50,118 bases of DNA from Methanosarcinales archaeon (GTDB lineage Archaea; Halobacteriota; Methanosarcinia; Methanosarcinales; Methanocomedenaceae), in contig JAIOQW010000211.1 of assembly GCA_021108405.1 (NCBI GenBank), forward strand, positions 1-50,118. Direction: 5' to 3'. Shown here piece by piece: positions 17,013 to 27,927 of this stretch (its first letter is position 1; each line of letters starts with the position of its first letter). The notes below the pieces were generated by a model that saw only the letters and a program-made list of their open reading frames with translations, made no database searches and was not told the origin of the DNA. The translations under genes and the position numbers were made by a program.

Positions 17013-18998
17013 ATGGAAATCCCCTTACTGAAGGACATCGTCATTATATTCGGATTATCGATTGTCGTTATCCTGCTATTCCACAAAATTCGAGTGCCAA
17101 CAATAATAGGTTTTCTACTTACCGGAATGCTGGCAGGGCCTTATGGACTGAAGTTAATAGACTCGATCCATGGAGTTGAATTGTTAGCTGAAGTCGGGGT
17201 AGTGCTGTTACTTTTTACTATCGGGATCGAGTTCTCAGCTAAAAACCTGATACAAATAAAAAAGTCAGTCCTGATGGGTGGCTCACTTCAAGTGTTTCTA
17301 ACCACCCTGAGTATTTTTTTCATAGCCCGGGTCTTTGGTCTTTCCTTTGCAGAAGCGGTCTTTGTAGGATTTCTCGTAGCCCTTAGCAGCACGGCTATTG
17401 TTCTTAAACTGGTCCAACAACAAGCACAAGTTGATACACCCCATGGAAGTACTACTCTTGGTATTTTGATCTTCCAGGATATCATTATTGTTCCGATGAT
17501 ATTAGTTACCCCTATACTTGCCGGAACAACTCAGAATGTAGGTGGATCCCTTCTCGTTCTTGCAGCTAAAGGAATTGGTATTATAGGATTAACGATCATC
17601 GGTGCCAAATGGATTGTACCATATATATTATTCCATATTGCACAAACGAGAAGTCGAGAACTCTTTTTATTAAGCATTATTCTAATTTGTCTTAGTGTGG
17701 CGTGGATAACTTCCAATGCAGGTCTTTCTCTTGCCCTTGGAGCATTTTTAGCAGGATTGATCATTTCAGAATCCGAATATAGTCATCAGACACTGGGGGA
17801 TATCCTCCCTTTTAGGGATGTCTTTATGAGCTTCTTTTTTATTTCGATTGGTATGCTGCTGGATGTGGATTTTCTATTTCAACATCCAGTCATAATTATA
17901 CTGGTCGCTATAGGTGTTATATTGTTAAAATCCATTATTGCCGGTTCTGTTACCCTTTTAATGGGATTTCCACTTCGTATAGGGATTCTGGTTGGTCTTG
18001 CACTCTGCCAGGTTGGTGAATTTTCTTTTATTTTATCCAGGACAGGTATTGAATATGGTTTACTTGATGGGTATATTTACCAGATGTTTTTAACTTCTTC
18101 TGTGCTTACCATGGCAGCGACACCATTCATTATGACCCTAGCACCACGTTTAGCTGATAATATCCTGAAGTTGCCACTGCCGAAAAGGCTAATATTAGGT
18201 TATTATTCTTATCCCCGGATAAAGGTTGAAGTTAAAAGAGATCACCTGATTATTATCGGTTTTGGAGTGAATGGTAGAAATGTAGCACGAGCTGCCAAAG
18301 CGGCAGGTATCTCATATGTTATCATTGAAATGAATCCTGATACAGTTAGAAGCGAACAGGCACAGGGTGAGTCAATATACTATGGAGATGCTACTCATGA
18401 AGCTGTACTTGCACACGCAAATATCAAAGATGCGAGAATTGGTTTAATTGCCATTAATGACCCGGCAGCTACCCGTAGAATTACCGAGGTATTTCGAAGA
18501 CTCAATCCGAAAATTCATTTGATCGTTCGAACCCGTTTTCTCCAGGAGATGGAGCCTCTGTATGAATTAGGAGCTGATCAGGTGATCCCTGAAGAATTTG
18601 AGACATCGGTGGAACTCTTTTCCCGTGTTCTGGCATATTATCTAATACCCAGGGAGGAAATTGAAAAGCTAGTCTTTGAAATACGGTCTGACGGATACGA
18701 AATGTTTCGAAGTCTTTCAAAGGAATCGACTTCTTTTTCGAATTTATCATGTCAACTGCCTGATGTTGAGATTGTTACTTATAAGGTATCCGGGAAATCA
18801 CCTGTAGTCAATAAAACGTTATCTGATATTGATCTGAGAAAGAAATATGGTGTTACCCTGTTGATAATACGCCGCGATTCGCAAATAATATCAAATCCTG
18901 ATGGGAGTGAGCATCTTTATTCAGGTGATGTGCTAATTGTGCTTGGACAACCGGAAAAAAATGCTTTGGTTATGGGGTTATTTCAAAGTTCAACATAG
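17013..18998 (+). CDS. Kef-type K+/H+ (cation:proton) antiporter with RCK domain
   Basis: A 661-residue CPA2-family antiporter. Residues 1-385 form about twelve membrane spans of the Na+/H+-exchanger fold, with [11 protein letters not shown] and [17 protein letters not shown] typical of KefB/KefC. Residues 409-525 are an RCK/TrkA-N domain with the nucleotide loop GFGVNG (about 416-421), and 565-655 are a TrkA-C domain ([11 protein letters not shown]). It should move K+ or Na+ against protons, gated by nucleotides. Its 3' end overlaps the opposing kinase gene (stop at 18983) by 16 bp. Confidence 0.93.
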   Translation: MEIPLLKDIVIIFGLSIVVILLFHKIRVPTIIGFLLTGMLAGPYGLKLIDSIHGVELLAEVGVVLLLFTIGIEFSAKNLIQIKKSVLMGGSLQVFLTTLSIFFIARVFGLSFAEAVFVGFLVALSSTAIVLKLVQQQAQVDTPHGSTTLGILIFQDIIIVPMILVTPILAGTTQNVGGSLLVLAAKGIGIIGLTIIGAKWIVPYILFHIAQTRSRELFLLSIILICLSVAWITSNAGLSLALGAFLAGLIISESEYSHQTLGDILPFRDVFMSFFFISIGMLLDVDFLFQHPVIIILVAIGVILLKSIIAGSVTLLMGFPLRIGILVGLALCQVGEFSFILSRTGIEYGLLDGYIYQMFLTSSVLTMAATPFIMTLAPRLADNILKLPLPKRLILGYYSYPRIKVEVKRDHLIIIGFGVNGRNVARAAKAAGISYVIIEMNPDTVRSEQAQGESIYYGDATHEAVLAHANIKDARIGLIAINDPAATRRITEVFRRLNPKIHLIVRTRFLQEMEPLYELGADQVIPEEFETSVELFSRVLAYYLIPREEIEKLVFEIRSDGYEMFRSLSKESTSFSNLSCQLPDVEIVTYKVSGKSPVVNKTLSDIDLRKKYGVTLLIIRRDSQIISNPDGSEHLYSGDVLIVLGQPEKNALVMGLFQSST

Positions 18999-20122
18999 AA
19001 CGTAGCACCCTTATTAACCTGTGCCTGTGCCCACACACGTCCCGTGTGGTTTTTTATGATCATGTGAACAATTGCAAGTCCTATACCAGTACCCTCATAA
19101 TCATCTTTCAACTGCAGACGCGAGAACCCGTCAAATATTTTATCATGATATTTCATATCAAATCCGATTCCGTTATCCCTTATTATAAATCCTGGTCTTT
19201 TATCGGAAAGCGGTAATATTTCAATAACAGGGTGCTTGATATCCCTGGTGTATTTTAAAGAATTGGAAATTAATTTTTCCATTACTATCCTGATCAGGTC
19301 CCTGTCACATTCGACCTCGGGAAGTCTATCTATATTCCATTTGATCTCTCTATCTGCATTAGAAGACTCAAAATTACTTATTACCTCATCAATAACCTTA
19401 TTTAATTCCACAGGCCTGATCACCAGCTCCTTTAGCCCGATCTCAAGTAGTTCTAAAAATTCATCATTGAGAACTCCCATATAAACAGAGCCTTTACGTA
19501 TCTTTTCCAGGTATTCAAGTGCATCCTCTGGCAGTAGATCCTTATATTTGTTTATTATAATATCAGAGTATCCACCCATATGCCGCAGCGGACCACGCAG
19601 ATCATGTGCTATTGAGTAGGTAAATGCCTCTAGATCCTTGTTCTTTGCATTTAGCTCAGCCGTACGCTCAATTACGCTGGCCTCGAGCTTCTCGTTCAAT
19701 TCACGGAAATTTTTCTCACTCTTAAGCAGTGCATCATGCATATACTTAATGCGCAGCAGTGATCTTACACGTGCTTTAAGTTCTTCTTTATTAATAGGTT
19801 TTGTAAGAAAATCATCTGCTCCAGCCTCTATTCCACGTATTTTGTCTTCTCTTTCAGATAAGGCAGTAACCATCACTATAGGTATGAACTGGGTTTTAAC
19901 ATACGATTTAATTATTTTACACACTTCAAATCCGTTCATACCAGGCATCATTACATCAAGAAGGATCATATCAGGTTCTTCACTTGGTATTTTATCAAGC
20001 GCCTCTTCACCACTATATGCTGTGATGATCTCATAATCAGGGCATAGATGTCCTTCCATCAGTTCAACATTAAACGGCTCATCATCCACTACAAGTAATT
20101 TTGATCTGTTTTCCTTATTCAT
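18983..20122 (-). CDS. receiver-histidine kinase (REC-HisKA-HATPase)
   Basis: A 379-residue cytosolic hybrid with the receiver at the N-terminus: phosphoacceptor Asp56 (LLDVMMPG) and Lys108 (FLTKPI). A short coiled coil ([16 protein letters not shown]) leads to HisKA with His173 ([12 protein letters not shown]). The HATPase has an N box (LISNSLKYT), DNGIGFD and GTGIGLAIV. With no sensor domain, it is likely controlled through its receiver, so it can act as an intermediate in a phosphorelay. It is the last gene of the minus-strand signalling array, 2 bp after its upstream neighbour. Confidence 0.92.
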   Translation of the reverse strand: MNKENRSKLLVVDDEPFNVELMEGHLCPDYEIITAYSGEEALDKIPSEEPDMILLDVMMPGMNGFEVCKIIKSYVKTQFIPIVMVTALSEREDKIRGIEAGADDFLTKPINKEELKARVRSLLRIKYMHDALLKSEKNFRELNEKLEASVIERTAELNAKNKDLEAFTYSIAHDLRGPLRHMGGYSDIIINKYKDLLPEDALEYLEKIRKGSVYMGVLNDEFLELLEIGLKELVIRPVELNKVIDEVISNFESSNADREIKWNIDRLPEVECDRDLIRIVMEKLISNSLKYTRDIKHPVIEILPLSDKRPGFIIRDNGIGFDMKYHDKIFDGFSRLQLKDDYEGTGIGLAIVHMIIKNHTGRVWAQAQVNKGATFYVEL

Positions 20123-20124
20123 AT

Positions 20125-21330
20125 TTACCCATTGTTCAACTCCACATAAAATGTCGCACCATTATCAACCTGCGACTCTCCCCACACATGGCCTTTATGT
20201 TTTGCTATGATCCTGTATACTGTTGCAAGCCCCACACCTGTCCCTTCATAATCTTCTTTTTGGTGCAGGCGCTGGAACACATTAAATATTTTATCATTAT
20301 CCTTCATATCAAACCCGATGCCATTATCCTTAACCACAAATCCTGGTTTGCCATTGGGCAATGGCGATACTCCTATTACCGCATGCTTCTTTTTCCCGGT
20401 AAACTTCACTGCATTCGAAAGAAGGTTTGTTATTACTATCTTGATCATGTCAGGGTCGCACTTTATATCGGGAAGCTTGTCTATTTTCCATTCAATATCC
20501 CTGCCTTCCATATCAGGCTCTAATTCCTGCATTACCTCATTGAGAATTGTGTTTGGGTCTACCAGGTTAACATTCATCTCCCTGCGACCAGCCCTTGATA
20601 GTATCAATAATCCACTAATAAGGTTGTTCATATTTGCCACACTATCGTTGATCTTTTGCAGATACTCCTTTGCCTCATCCGGAAGTTGATCAGCATATTT
20701 GCTAAGTACAATGTTATTAAAACCGTTGATATGACGAATAGGTGCCTGAAGATCATGCGATACCGAGTAAGTAAAGGCATCAAATTCCTTATTAACAGCC
20801 TCCAGTTCGGCTTTACATTTAGCTATATGTTGATTATCATTCCCGGTTTGCTGCTTATCTCCTTGTCCATGATTATCCCTTAACTGTTTTTCATGGAGGA
20901 TACGTGATACTTCAAGTGGCAGTTTGATAAGATTATCCTTAAGAATATAATCAGAGATCCCTTCTTTTAAGCAGTCGACTGCCCGTTCATCTCCTACCGC
21001 ACCGGTCACAAGAAGCAGGGGAGTATCATCATCCATTTCTTTTAACATCTTGTATGCATCCAGACCGGTCCAGCCAGGCAGTTGAAAATCAGCAATAATG
21101 ATATCATATGTATTTGTCTCTATACAATCTAGAAAATCAGGTTCCTGATCAACACAGTCATATTCAAGTTCATAACCACTTTCATTTAGATTATATAAGA
21201 TTAATTCCAGGTCATTGGGTTCATCCTCAATAAATAATACATGCAGTAAGTTCCTGTCAGGATTCAGATCCTTGTTCTTATCAGGTAAACTTTGGTCCAT
21301 TTTTGGCTTATTAAATTTAGGTAAACGCAT
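20125..21330 (-). CDS. receiver-histidine kinase (REC-HisKA-HATPase)
   Basis: A 401-residue cytosolic protein with a receiver (Asp81 in [10 protein letters not shown], Lys131 in YILKDN), HisKA with His192 ([13 protein letters not shown]), and a HATPase with DNGIGFD and GTGVGLATV. The receiver's ILKDN is a variant of the usual KP motif. Start ATG 21330 is preferred to GTG 21342 because GAGGTG (complement of 21340-21345) sits nine bases upstream. It overlaps the end of the single-domain response regulator by 14 bp, so the two are translationally coupled. Confidence 0.92.
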   Translation of the reverse strand: MRLPKFNKPKMDQSLPDKNKDLNPDRNLLHVLFIEDEPNDLELILYNLNESGYELEYDCVDQEPDFLDCIETNTYDIIIADFQLPGWTGLDAYKMLKEMDDDTPLLLVTGAVGDERAVDCLKEGISDYILKDNLIKLPLEVSRILHEKQLRDNHGQGDKQQTGNDNQHIAKCKAELEAVNKEFDAFTYSVSHDLQAPIRHINGFNNIVLSKYADQLPDEAKEYLQKINDSVANMNNLISGLLILSRAGRREMNVNLVDPNTILNEVMQELEPDMEGRDIEWKIDKLPDIKCDPDMIKIVITNLLSNAVKFTGKKKHAVIGVSPLPNGKPGFVVKDNGIGFDMKDNDKIFNVFQRLHQKEDYEGTGVGLATVYRIIAKHKGHVWGESQVDNGATFYVELNNG

Positions 21331-21766
21331 CCTCGGGTACACCTCTGTTAAATTTCAGCCAGTACAGTCCCAATTCTTTAATGATTTCCTTGAATTGTTT
21401 AAAATCCACCGGTTTCTGGATATAGCTATTAGCACCTAACTTATATCCGCATATAACATCCCGGTCAAGTACGGAAGATGTAAGTATGACCACAGGTATG
21501 GCTTTTGTGTACTCGTTATTTTTTAACTGCCTGAGTACCTCAAGACCGTCTATCTTTGGAATTTTGAGATCCAGCAGTACCAGATGAGGCTGGTGGGCTT
21601 TATCCCTTGAAGAATACTTTCCCTGGCAAAATAAAAAATCAAGAGCCTCCTCGCCGTCTCTTGCTACCTGGACATGATTTGCAATTTTATTCTCCTGTAG
21701 TGCAAATAATGCAAGTTCCATATCAAGGGGATCATCTTCTATTAATAGTATTTGTGTTTCAGTCAT
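21317..21766 (-). CDS. single-domain response regulator (Rcp1-like)
   Basis: A 149-residue stand-alone receiver: acidic pair Asp11/Asp12, phosphoacceptor Asp66 (LLDLKIPK) and Lys118 (YIQKPVDF). The long alpha4 loop and the ending (IIKELGLYWLKFNRGVP) match the Rcp1 group that partners phytochrome-like kinases. It has no output domain, so it should shuttle phosphate between kinases or act by protein contact. ATG 21766 has AAAGGTG upstream. It is one of two free receivers in the array. Confidence 0.93.
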   Translation of the reverse strand: MTETQILLIEDDPLDMELALFALQENKIANHVQVARDGEEALDFLFCQGKYSSRDKAHQPHLVLLDLKIPKIDGLEVLRQLKNNEYTKAIPVVILTSSVLDRDVICGYKLGANSYIQKPVDFKQFKEIIKELGLYWLKFNRGVPEDAFT

Positions 21767-21786
21767 TTATTACACCTTTGAATAAT

Positions 21787-22929
21787 TTAATTCCTATAAG
21801 GCAGCGCCACAAAAAATGTCGCACCTTGATTAATTCGGGCTTGTGCCCAGATATGACCATTATGCCTGGCCACTATCCTGTGAACTGTTGCCAGACCGAT
21901 CCCTGTTCCCTTTAACTCATCCTTCTTATGCAGTTGCTGAAATACATTAAAAAGCCTATGGTAATCCTTCATATCAAATCCAACTCCATTGTCGTGTATC
22001 TTGAATCCTGATCTATCATCAGACAGAGACTCTATTGTGATGACCGGATGATCGCATTCACTTGTGAACTTAACAGCATTCATCAAAAGGTTATCAACTA
22101 CAATCTTTATGAGGTCAGGATCGCAATCCACATCAGGAAGCTTCCCGATATTCCATTCTATACTATGGCCCGATATGTCGAACTCCATCTCCCGGATGGT
22201 ATCATTTATAATACCGTTTAATTCAACTGATCTGATATTCAGTTCCTTTCGTCCAACCCTTGATAGAATTAACAGCCCGTTGATAAGACCATTCATATTT
22301 TTTATACTCTTATTTATCCTGTCTATGTAGTTCTTTGCATCATCAGGCAACTGATTAGAATATTTACTAAGTAGGATATGAGAGAATCCGTCTACATGAC
22401 GAAGTGGTGCTTTAAGGTCATGTGAGACCGAGTAGATAAATGCCTCAAGTTCTTCGTTCGATGCTTCTAGTTCGGCTGTCCGCTGCGCAACACGAGCATC
22501 AAGTTGTTTGCTAAGATCGCGGTATTTTATCTTTTCTTTTTCTAATACTTCTTCCATCTGGCTTTTATGTAGAGCTATCTCAATAGATGCATACAGTTGT
22601 TTCTCCTGGAACGGTTTGATAATGAAACCGTCTGCTTGCGTATTTTTAGCTTTATCTATCAGCATGAAGTCAGAATGTGCAGTTAAGAAGATAATAGGAA
22701 TATTCAGTTTATCCTTGATCTCACAGGATGCATCTATACCATTAGTATTTCCTTTCAAGATAATATCCATTAATATCAGATCCGGTTTTAATTCGATTGC
22801 CATATTAACAGCATTCTTTGCACTGCCAGTACGTCCTACGACTTCATAACCAAGATCAATGAGAACATTTTCTAGATCATCGGCAACAATGATCTCATCT
22901 TCTACAATCAAAATTTTTATACTTTCCAT
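21787..22929 (-). CDS. receiver-histidine kinase (REC-HisKA-HATPase)
   Basis: A 380-residue cytosolic hybrid. The receiver has Asp55 (LILMDIILKG) and Lys105 (FIIKPFQEKQL), of the type seen in archaeal REC-PAS-kinases. A coiled coil (ARVAQRTAELEASNEELEAF) leads to HisKA with His170 (YSVSHDLKAPLRH). The HATPase has DNGVGFD and GTGIGLATV. Its kinase half is close to those at 20125 and 18983, which suggests these three arose by duplication. It lies 20 bp upstream of the free response regulator. Confidence 0.92.
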   Translation of the reverse strand: MESIKILIVEDEIIVADDLENVLIDLGYEVVGRTGSAKNAVNMAIELKPDLILMDIILKGNTNGIDASCEIKDKLNIPIIFLTAHSDFMLIDKAKNTQADGFIIKPFQEKQLYASIEIALHKSQMEEVLEKEKIKYRDLSKQLDARVAQRTAELEASNEELEAFIYSVSHDLKAPLRHVDGFSHILLSKYSNQLPDDAKNYIDRINKSIKNMNGLINGLLILSRVGRKELNIRSVELNGIINDTIREMEFDISGHSIEWNIGKLPDVDCDPDLIKIVVDNLLMNAVKFTSECDHPVITIESLSDDRSGFKIHDNGVGFDMKDYHRLFNVFQQLHKKDELKGTGIGLATVHRIVARHNGHIWAQARINQGATFFVALPYRN

Positions 22930-23001
22930 CTAACCCTAACCACATTATCTATATATTAAATTCCATATTAAATGCAGTACCATATTTACTGATACTTATA
23001 A

Positions 23002-24492
23002 TCACATTTTTATTTCAGCAGGAATGGTGAAGTAAAAGGTTGAACCGTTACCTGGTTCTGATTCCATCCGTATTTGTCCCCCATGATGCTCAACAATCCG
23101 GCTGCAGACTGCCAGCTCAATACCGGATCCGGGGTACTTCTTAGTATCGGACAGTGGTGCAAAGACAGTGAATATGCACTCAGCATACTCAGGATCGATG
23201 CCAATACCATTGTCATGTACCAAAAAGACCCATTCTTCCTCTTTTTGCTCGGCAGAGAAATGAATATGTGGAGGTTCTTCTGACCGGAATTTGATGGCAT
23301 TATCAATAAGGTTTCCAAACAACCTGATAAGCTGTATATCATCACCAAACACAGTAGGGAGCTTATCATGGGTCACGACAGCTTCACTCTCATTAATCAC
23401 TGTCTGCAAATTCGTGAGTGCCCTGTCCAGTACTATATCACATGAGACTGGCATAAACTCCTTATCCTGTATTTTCAGGTTGGAATATGTCAACAGATCA
23501 TCGACAAGCATCTTTATCTGGCTGGTACCGTCCCTGATACGGGTAATATATTCATCGGCATTCGCATCCAGTTTATTCCCATAACGCAACTTGAGCAATT
23601 GCGCATTTTCGCTCACCATATGCATCGGCTCTGTAAGGTCATAAGATGCAAGACTGGCTATCTTTTCCAGATTGGTATTTAATTGTGTCAGATTTGAAAT
23701 TGTTTGTCTTAATTTTTCTTCTGATCGTATTTCCTCTGTGATATCAATGGCTGCGCCTCGATAACCGTGGAGGCTTCCGTTTTTACTAAGTATGGGAACT
23801 CCACTTGATAATAGCCAGATCGTTTGTCCGTTCTTGTGTATATTCCTGTTTACGAATTCCCTAAAAGGCCACTTTTGAGTGAATAGTCCGAATAACATAT
23901 TCTTATCTTTTTCCCGGTCTTCAGGATGGAACAGATCATAAAAATGATTGTTAAGTACATCCTCTGGTCTGTATCCTAACACCTTCTCGACACCAGGGCT
24001 TGTATAAGTGTACTTTCCATTTGCATCTACCTCCCATATCCACTCCAGGGTATTCTCTGCAATACTTCGAAACCGCTCTTCACTTTCTTTTAATCTCTTT
24101 TCTATCTTATTTTTATAGAGACTCATTTCAATGGATGCAAGCAGTTGCCTCTCCTGGAACGGTTTGACAATATATGCATATGGTTCGGTGGCCTTGGCCT
24201 TATTTAATAACTCAACATCAGAATATGCAGTCAGGAATATAATAGGAATATCAAGTTTCTCTTTTATTACTCTAGATGCATCTATACCGTTTCTCTTACC
24301 TTTAAGGACAATATCCATTAATATCAGATCAGGCTTAAGTTCGGTCGCAGCATTTATGGCATCCTTTGCACTGACAGCACGTCCTATTGCATCATAACCA
24401 ATTTCCTTAATCGCATTTTCCAGATCAACAGCTACAATAGCTTCATCTTCTACAATCAGTATTCTTCCTTTCTTCAGACTAATCTCCCCCAT
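23002..24492 (-). CDS. receiver-PAS-kinase-like protein lacking the phosphoacceptor histidine
   Basis: A 496-residue protein. The receiver (Asp60, Lys110) is intact, and a PAS domain with PAC tail spans about 140-255 (YTSPGVEKVLGYRPEDV, then GYRGAAIDITEE). The HisKA segment is clearly homologous to its neighbours, but ASHDL has become ASYDL, so Tyr284 replaces the phosphoacceptor His. The ATP-binding part keeps NLIDNAIKF and DNGIGID, yet the G2 box is GSGIELAVC with Glu for Gly. It is probably a pseudokinase that cannot autophosphorylate and may scaffold or sense. Its start overlaps the upstream kinase gene by 14 bp. Confidence 0.88.
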   Translation of the reverse strand: MGEISLKKGRILIVEDEAIVAVDLENAIKEIGYDAIGRAVSAKDAINAATELKPDLILMDIVLKGKRNGIDASRVIKEKLDIPIIFLTAYSDVELLNKAKATEPYAYIVKPFQERQLLASIEMSLYKNKIEKRLKESEERFRSIAENTLEWIWEVDANGKYTYTSPGVEKVLGYRPEDVLNNHFYDLFHPEDREKDKNMLFGLFTQKWPFREFVNRNIHKNGQTIWLLSSGVPILSKNGSLHGYRGAAIDITEEIRSEEKLRQTISNLTQLNTNLEKIASLASYDLTEPMHMVSENAQLLKLRYGNKLDANADEYITRIRDGTSQIKMLVDDLLTYSNLKIQDKEFMPVSCDIVLDRALTNLQTVINESEAVVTHDKLPTVFGDDIQLIRLFGNLIDNAIKFRSEEPPHIHFSAEQKEEEWVFLVHDNGIGIDPEYAECIFTVFAPLSDTKKYPGSGIELAVCSRIVEHHGGQIRMESEPGNGSTFYFTIPAEIKM

Positions 24493-26422
24493 TATCCTCT
24501 ATGTCAAATTCTATTATTAAAGTTGTTCCTTGATCGCTTATAATCTCAAGGTTTCCCTGTAGTTGGTCTTGTGTGAGGATCTTTACAAGACGAAGGCCAA
24601 GTGATTTGCTGGTATCGATATCGAATCCGTGAGGTAGTCCGATTCCATTATCACTTATCTTCATATTTATCCTGCCATTATCTAATGTACTAAGACAAAC
24701 CCTGATCTCACCTTCCTCTCTTCCGATAAAGGCATATTTTATGGCATTTGAGAGCAGTTCATTAATAATTAATCCTACAGGCACAGCAATCGATACTGGT
24801 AATAGGCACATATCTACCCTGACTATCTGGGTAATTTTTGTTTCATTAACAGGATAACTCATCAGCAACTGTCCTAGCAATCGCTCTACAAACTCCTTTA
24901 TACTTATTTTTGATAAGTCTTTACTCTCATATAATTGGGTATGGATAAAGGACATAGCATTTATTCTGTCCCTGGATTCAGAGAGTATATCAATTATTTT
25001 CTTGTCTTTAAGACCACGTGCCTGAATATTGAGTAGACTTGAAATAACCTGAAGATTGTTCTTTACCCTGTGATGTATCTCACGCAGAAGTACCTCTTTT
25101 TCTTTTAGGGATCGTTCGATCTGGTCCTGTGCCTTCTTGCGCTCGGTAATATCAATCCCAACTGCCCATGAATACCAGTTTGGTATGGGGTATTCCTCTG
25201 ATATATTTGACCATAATATAGTCTTAACGTTGCCGTCTTTACAGGTAATATCCCATTCTATGTTGCGGAAATTGTGTCCATATTTCTTCAACATTGAGTA
25301 GATATATTCATTCATTTTTTTATCCGGGTAAAGTAATTCACATGCTCCAGGGTTGCCAATAATTTCATCTGAACTAAAACCTGTTACTTCTTCACATTCG
25401 GAATTCCAGACAATGATCTTTCCTTTTTCATCAAATGCATCTAACATAACAGGCATATTTTCTATAACCAATCGTAATCTTTCTTCACTCTGTTTAATCG
25501 CAATCTCAGCCTTTTTATGTGCCTTTTCCATCTCCCTGCCACGTAGAGCTCGCGCAATATCTAATGCCAGTTCTGCCAGGAGGGTTTTTTCCTCCTCATC
25601 AACCACGATACCGGATGGGAATGATACGGCAAGCAGTCCGAATAACCTCTCAGCATGTTTGACATGGATGATAGCAGTCTCACTACCCAAGTATACATCT
25701 TTTAAAAAGCAGTCTCCACATTTTTTTTCTTTATCCACGATCCGGACCGTTTCTTCACTCTCTAATGCATCCCTGATGCAAGGTGGATGATTCCTGGCCA
25801 TCACTTCCCTGCTAAAACGTGATATGTCTTTTTCAAATCCAGAACCTTTGACCGTAATAAACTTTCCATCATCCTTTATAATTCCGAACCATACAGCATT
25901 ATACCCTCTTGCATCGACCAGAATGTCACATACTTTTTGTAAGAAATGGTCTCTGCTGGTCTTTTGTGCGATTGTCTGGTTGATAGTCCTGATGGCTTTA
26001 AGGACACTATTTAAGTGATGGATATGCTTCTGGGCAGATTTACGTTCGATTGCATAACATATTGCACGTATTAACATATTGCTATCTACCTGACTCTTAG
26101 TTAGATAATCCTGTGCGCCCATGCGCACGCCCTCAAAAGCAACTGTTTTATCATCGAGACCTGTTAGCATTACGATTGGTACTTGCGGTGCTTTTGAATG
26201 CACTTTTTCAAATGTATCAAGCCCGGTACTGTCTGGCAATCCGAGATCCAGCAGTACTATATCAACCTCTTCTTTTGAAAGATATTCCATTCCATCAGAG
26301 AGTCGCTCAGCACACTCCAGATTAAAAGTAGTGTCACTCACATCTACAAGCATCTCTTCTATTAACCTTGCGTCTCCGGGATTGTCCTCTATCAACAGAA
26401 CATTTATTAATCTATCTTTCAT
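24479..26422 (-). CDS. receiver-GAF-PAS-histidine kinase (HisKA_2 type)
   Basis: A 647-residue cytosolic kinase. Domains in order: receiver (Asp59, Lys109 in DYLTKS), GAF (about 150-300), PAS (about 312-430), and a HisKA_2 phosphoacceptor (EIHHRVKNNLQVISSLL, His451) with HATPase (ELLSNAIKYAF, DNGIGLP). It is the only kinase here of the HisKA_2 class. The GAF domain carries Cys215, Cys235 and Cys238 in a C-x19-C-x2-C pattern shared with two other kinases in the array, which could bind metal or sense redox state. GGAG elements precede ATG 26422. A 119-bp gap with an AT-rich stretch separates it from the upstream operon, so it may have its own promoter. Confidence 0.92.
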   Translation of the reverse strand: MKDRLINVLLIEDNPGDARLIEEMLVDVSDTTFNLECAERLSDGMEYLSKEEVDIVLLDLGLPDSTGLDTFEKVHSKAPQVPIVMLTGLDDKTVAFEGVRMGAQDYLTKSQVDSNMLIRAICYAIERKSAQKHIHHLNSVLKAIRTINQTIAQKTSRDHFLQKVCDILVDARGYNAVWFGIIKDDGKFITVKGSGFEKDISRFSREVMARNHPPCIRDALESEETVRIVDKEKKCGDCFLKDVYLGSETAIIHVKHAERLFGLLAVSFPSGIVVDEEEKTLLAELALDIARALRGREMEKAHKKAEIAIKQSEERLRLVIENMPVMLDAFDEKGKIIVWNSECEEVTGFSSDEIIGNPGACELLYPDKKMNEYIYSMLKKYGHNFRNIEWDITCKDGNVKTILWSNISEEYPIPNWYSWAVGIDITERKKAQDQIERSLKEKEVLLREIHHRVKNNLQVISSLLNIQARGLKDKKIIDILSESRDRINAMSFIHTQLYESKDLSKISIKEFVERLLGQLLMSYPVNETKITQIVRVDMCLLPVSIAVPVGLIINELLSNAIKYAFIGREEGEIRVCLSTLDNGRINMKISDNGIGLPHGFDIDTSKSLGLRLVKILTQDQLQGNLEIISDQGTTLIIEFDIEDNGGD

Positions 26423-26541
26423 CCTCCACTCCCTTGCACTGGATGATCTGATTTTTTAGCAATTTTAATATTCTTTAGAATTTTGTTTTACTTCTTATAA
26501 AACTGTTTGGTATGATTATCTATGTTCATCTGAAGTTGTCT

Positions 26542-27927
26542 TCATTTGACCAGTCCTATAATCTCATCATAAGCCTGTTGGGCGGTTATTTCGTTGTCCA
26601 GCAGCTGCACGAGTACCTCGTTAAGATCATCCTGCAAAAGCCGGTTATCTTCTCCGAATATGTAGCCTGCATTTGCATTGTGATGGACATTTGCTCCATA
26701 TTTTTCAGTAATCTCTGCCTGGAATTGTTCAAACAGGTCATCTGCCGAATCAGAGGTGCTCACATGACCCACTATACCTGTAGGGGCTTTTGCGTAGCGC
26801 ACCCATTTCTCAGCAACAAGTGGCGTGCTCCAGAACATAAGAAGCCTGATTGCTTCCTCTCTGTTAGGAGCGTCTTTCATCACTGCCCATGTCGGGATAT
26901 AACCCCCCAGATAATAATCAACCTCCTGGAACACTGGCAGCTCGACCGGAATCATCTTTTTTGTCTTTTTTTCGTCTATCCCCATCCAGTGACTGTACAT
27001 CCAGACACCCCTAACGTCGAATAGACATTCTCCTTCCAATGGATAATGACGTGTTTGAAACCACGGGTTCGATCTGTGGGAATCTAGCAACGGATCATAG
27101 TTCCCCATCTCCTCAAAAGCCTGGAAAGTCTTCAAAAGAGCTGCGTTCTTCTCGTGGGAGCCAACCTCTTCCTTTGCTTTGTCAAAATCCTCCAGCTCTG
27201 ATTTGAACAGGTTCTGGAATAGTATTCCGGATGATAAGAAATCATTGCATTCATAGAATGCGTAAATATTCATGTCATGCTCCATGTTATATTGATTAAC
27301 AGCTTTAATATATGAGAGAAGATCATCGTAAGTCATACCGAGGTGCTTTATTTCGATACCTAGCTCTTGGGCGACATCTTTGTTGTAATACATTACATTG
27401 TAGTAACCCTCGATATAGGGACCAACGATCATTCCTCCGGTCTGTTCCCTATAAATAGGATCGTGTATGATAAAAGATTTCTGCGTTTGCTTAAAACCAT
27501 TCACCTCTTCGAAGTTCACAAGGTGTTTCTTGCCCCAGCCCGGATCTTCAAGTTCTTCGGCGACGTGCTGGTAAATGTGATCATCTATCCAGATAATATC
27601 CCATTTTATATCGCCGGTTTCTATCATCCTGACAATATATTTAGCTGTTTTTTGTTTACTGCGTACTCCCATTATCTGCTGCGGATACTTGAGATTGATA
27701 TCAATATCAGGATTCATCAGCTCGAAATCCTGGGCAACCTCTTGCACAAGGGTTTCTCGACCGTACTCAGTAAGCCAGTGCCCCATCCAGTTCACTTCTT
27801 TATCCGGAGGCGGGGATGATGTCGTATTAACGTTTATTCTCTTCTCAATGATTGGTTTTTCTTCACTAACGCATCCGCCAGAGATAAGCAGGAGTATTAA
27901 TAAAAAGAAGATCAGTCCTCTTTTCAT
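26542..27927 (-). CDS. solute-binding lipoprotein, paired with a histidine kinase
   Basis: A 461-residue extracytoplasmic protein of the family 1 (sugar-type) ABC solute-binding fold. The signal peptide ends in a lipobox (LISGGC, Cys19), so it is lipid-anchored on the outer face. The binding-protein core includes WDIIWIDD, GPYIEGYYNVMYYN and PVFQEVDYYLGGYIP. No permease or ATPase gene is nearby. Its ATG overlaps the stop codon of the kinase at 27924 (ATGA), so the two are coupled and it probably presents a ligand to that kinase (inference). It is a close paralogue of the lipoprotein at 29381; their ends are nearly identical and their middles differ. Confidence 0.85.
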   Translation of the reverse strand: MKRGLIFFLLILLLISGGCVSEEKPIIEKRINVNTTSSPPPDKEVNWMGHWLTEYGRETLVQEVAQDFELMNPDIDINLKYPQQIMGVRSKQKTAKYIVRMIETGDIKWDIIWIDDHIYQHVAEELEDPGWGKKHLVNFEEVNGFKQTQKSFIIHDPIYREQTGGMIVGPYIEGYYNVMYYNKDVAQELGIEIKHLGMTYDDLLSYIKAVNQYNMEHDMNIYAFYECNDFLSSGILFQNLFKSELEDFDKAKEEVGSHEKNAALLKTFQAFEEMGNYDPLLDSHRSNPWFQTRHYPLEGECLFDVRGVWMYSHWMGIDEKKTKKMIPVELPVFQEVDYYLGGYIPTWAVMKDAPNREEAIRLLMFWSTPLVAEKWVRYAKAPTGIVGHVSTSDSADDLFEQFQAEITEKYGANVHHNANAGYIFGEDNRLLQDDLNEVLVQLLDNEITAQQAYDEIIGLVK

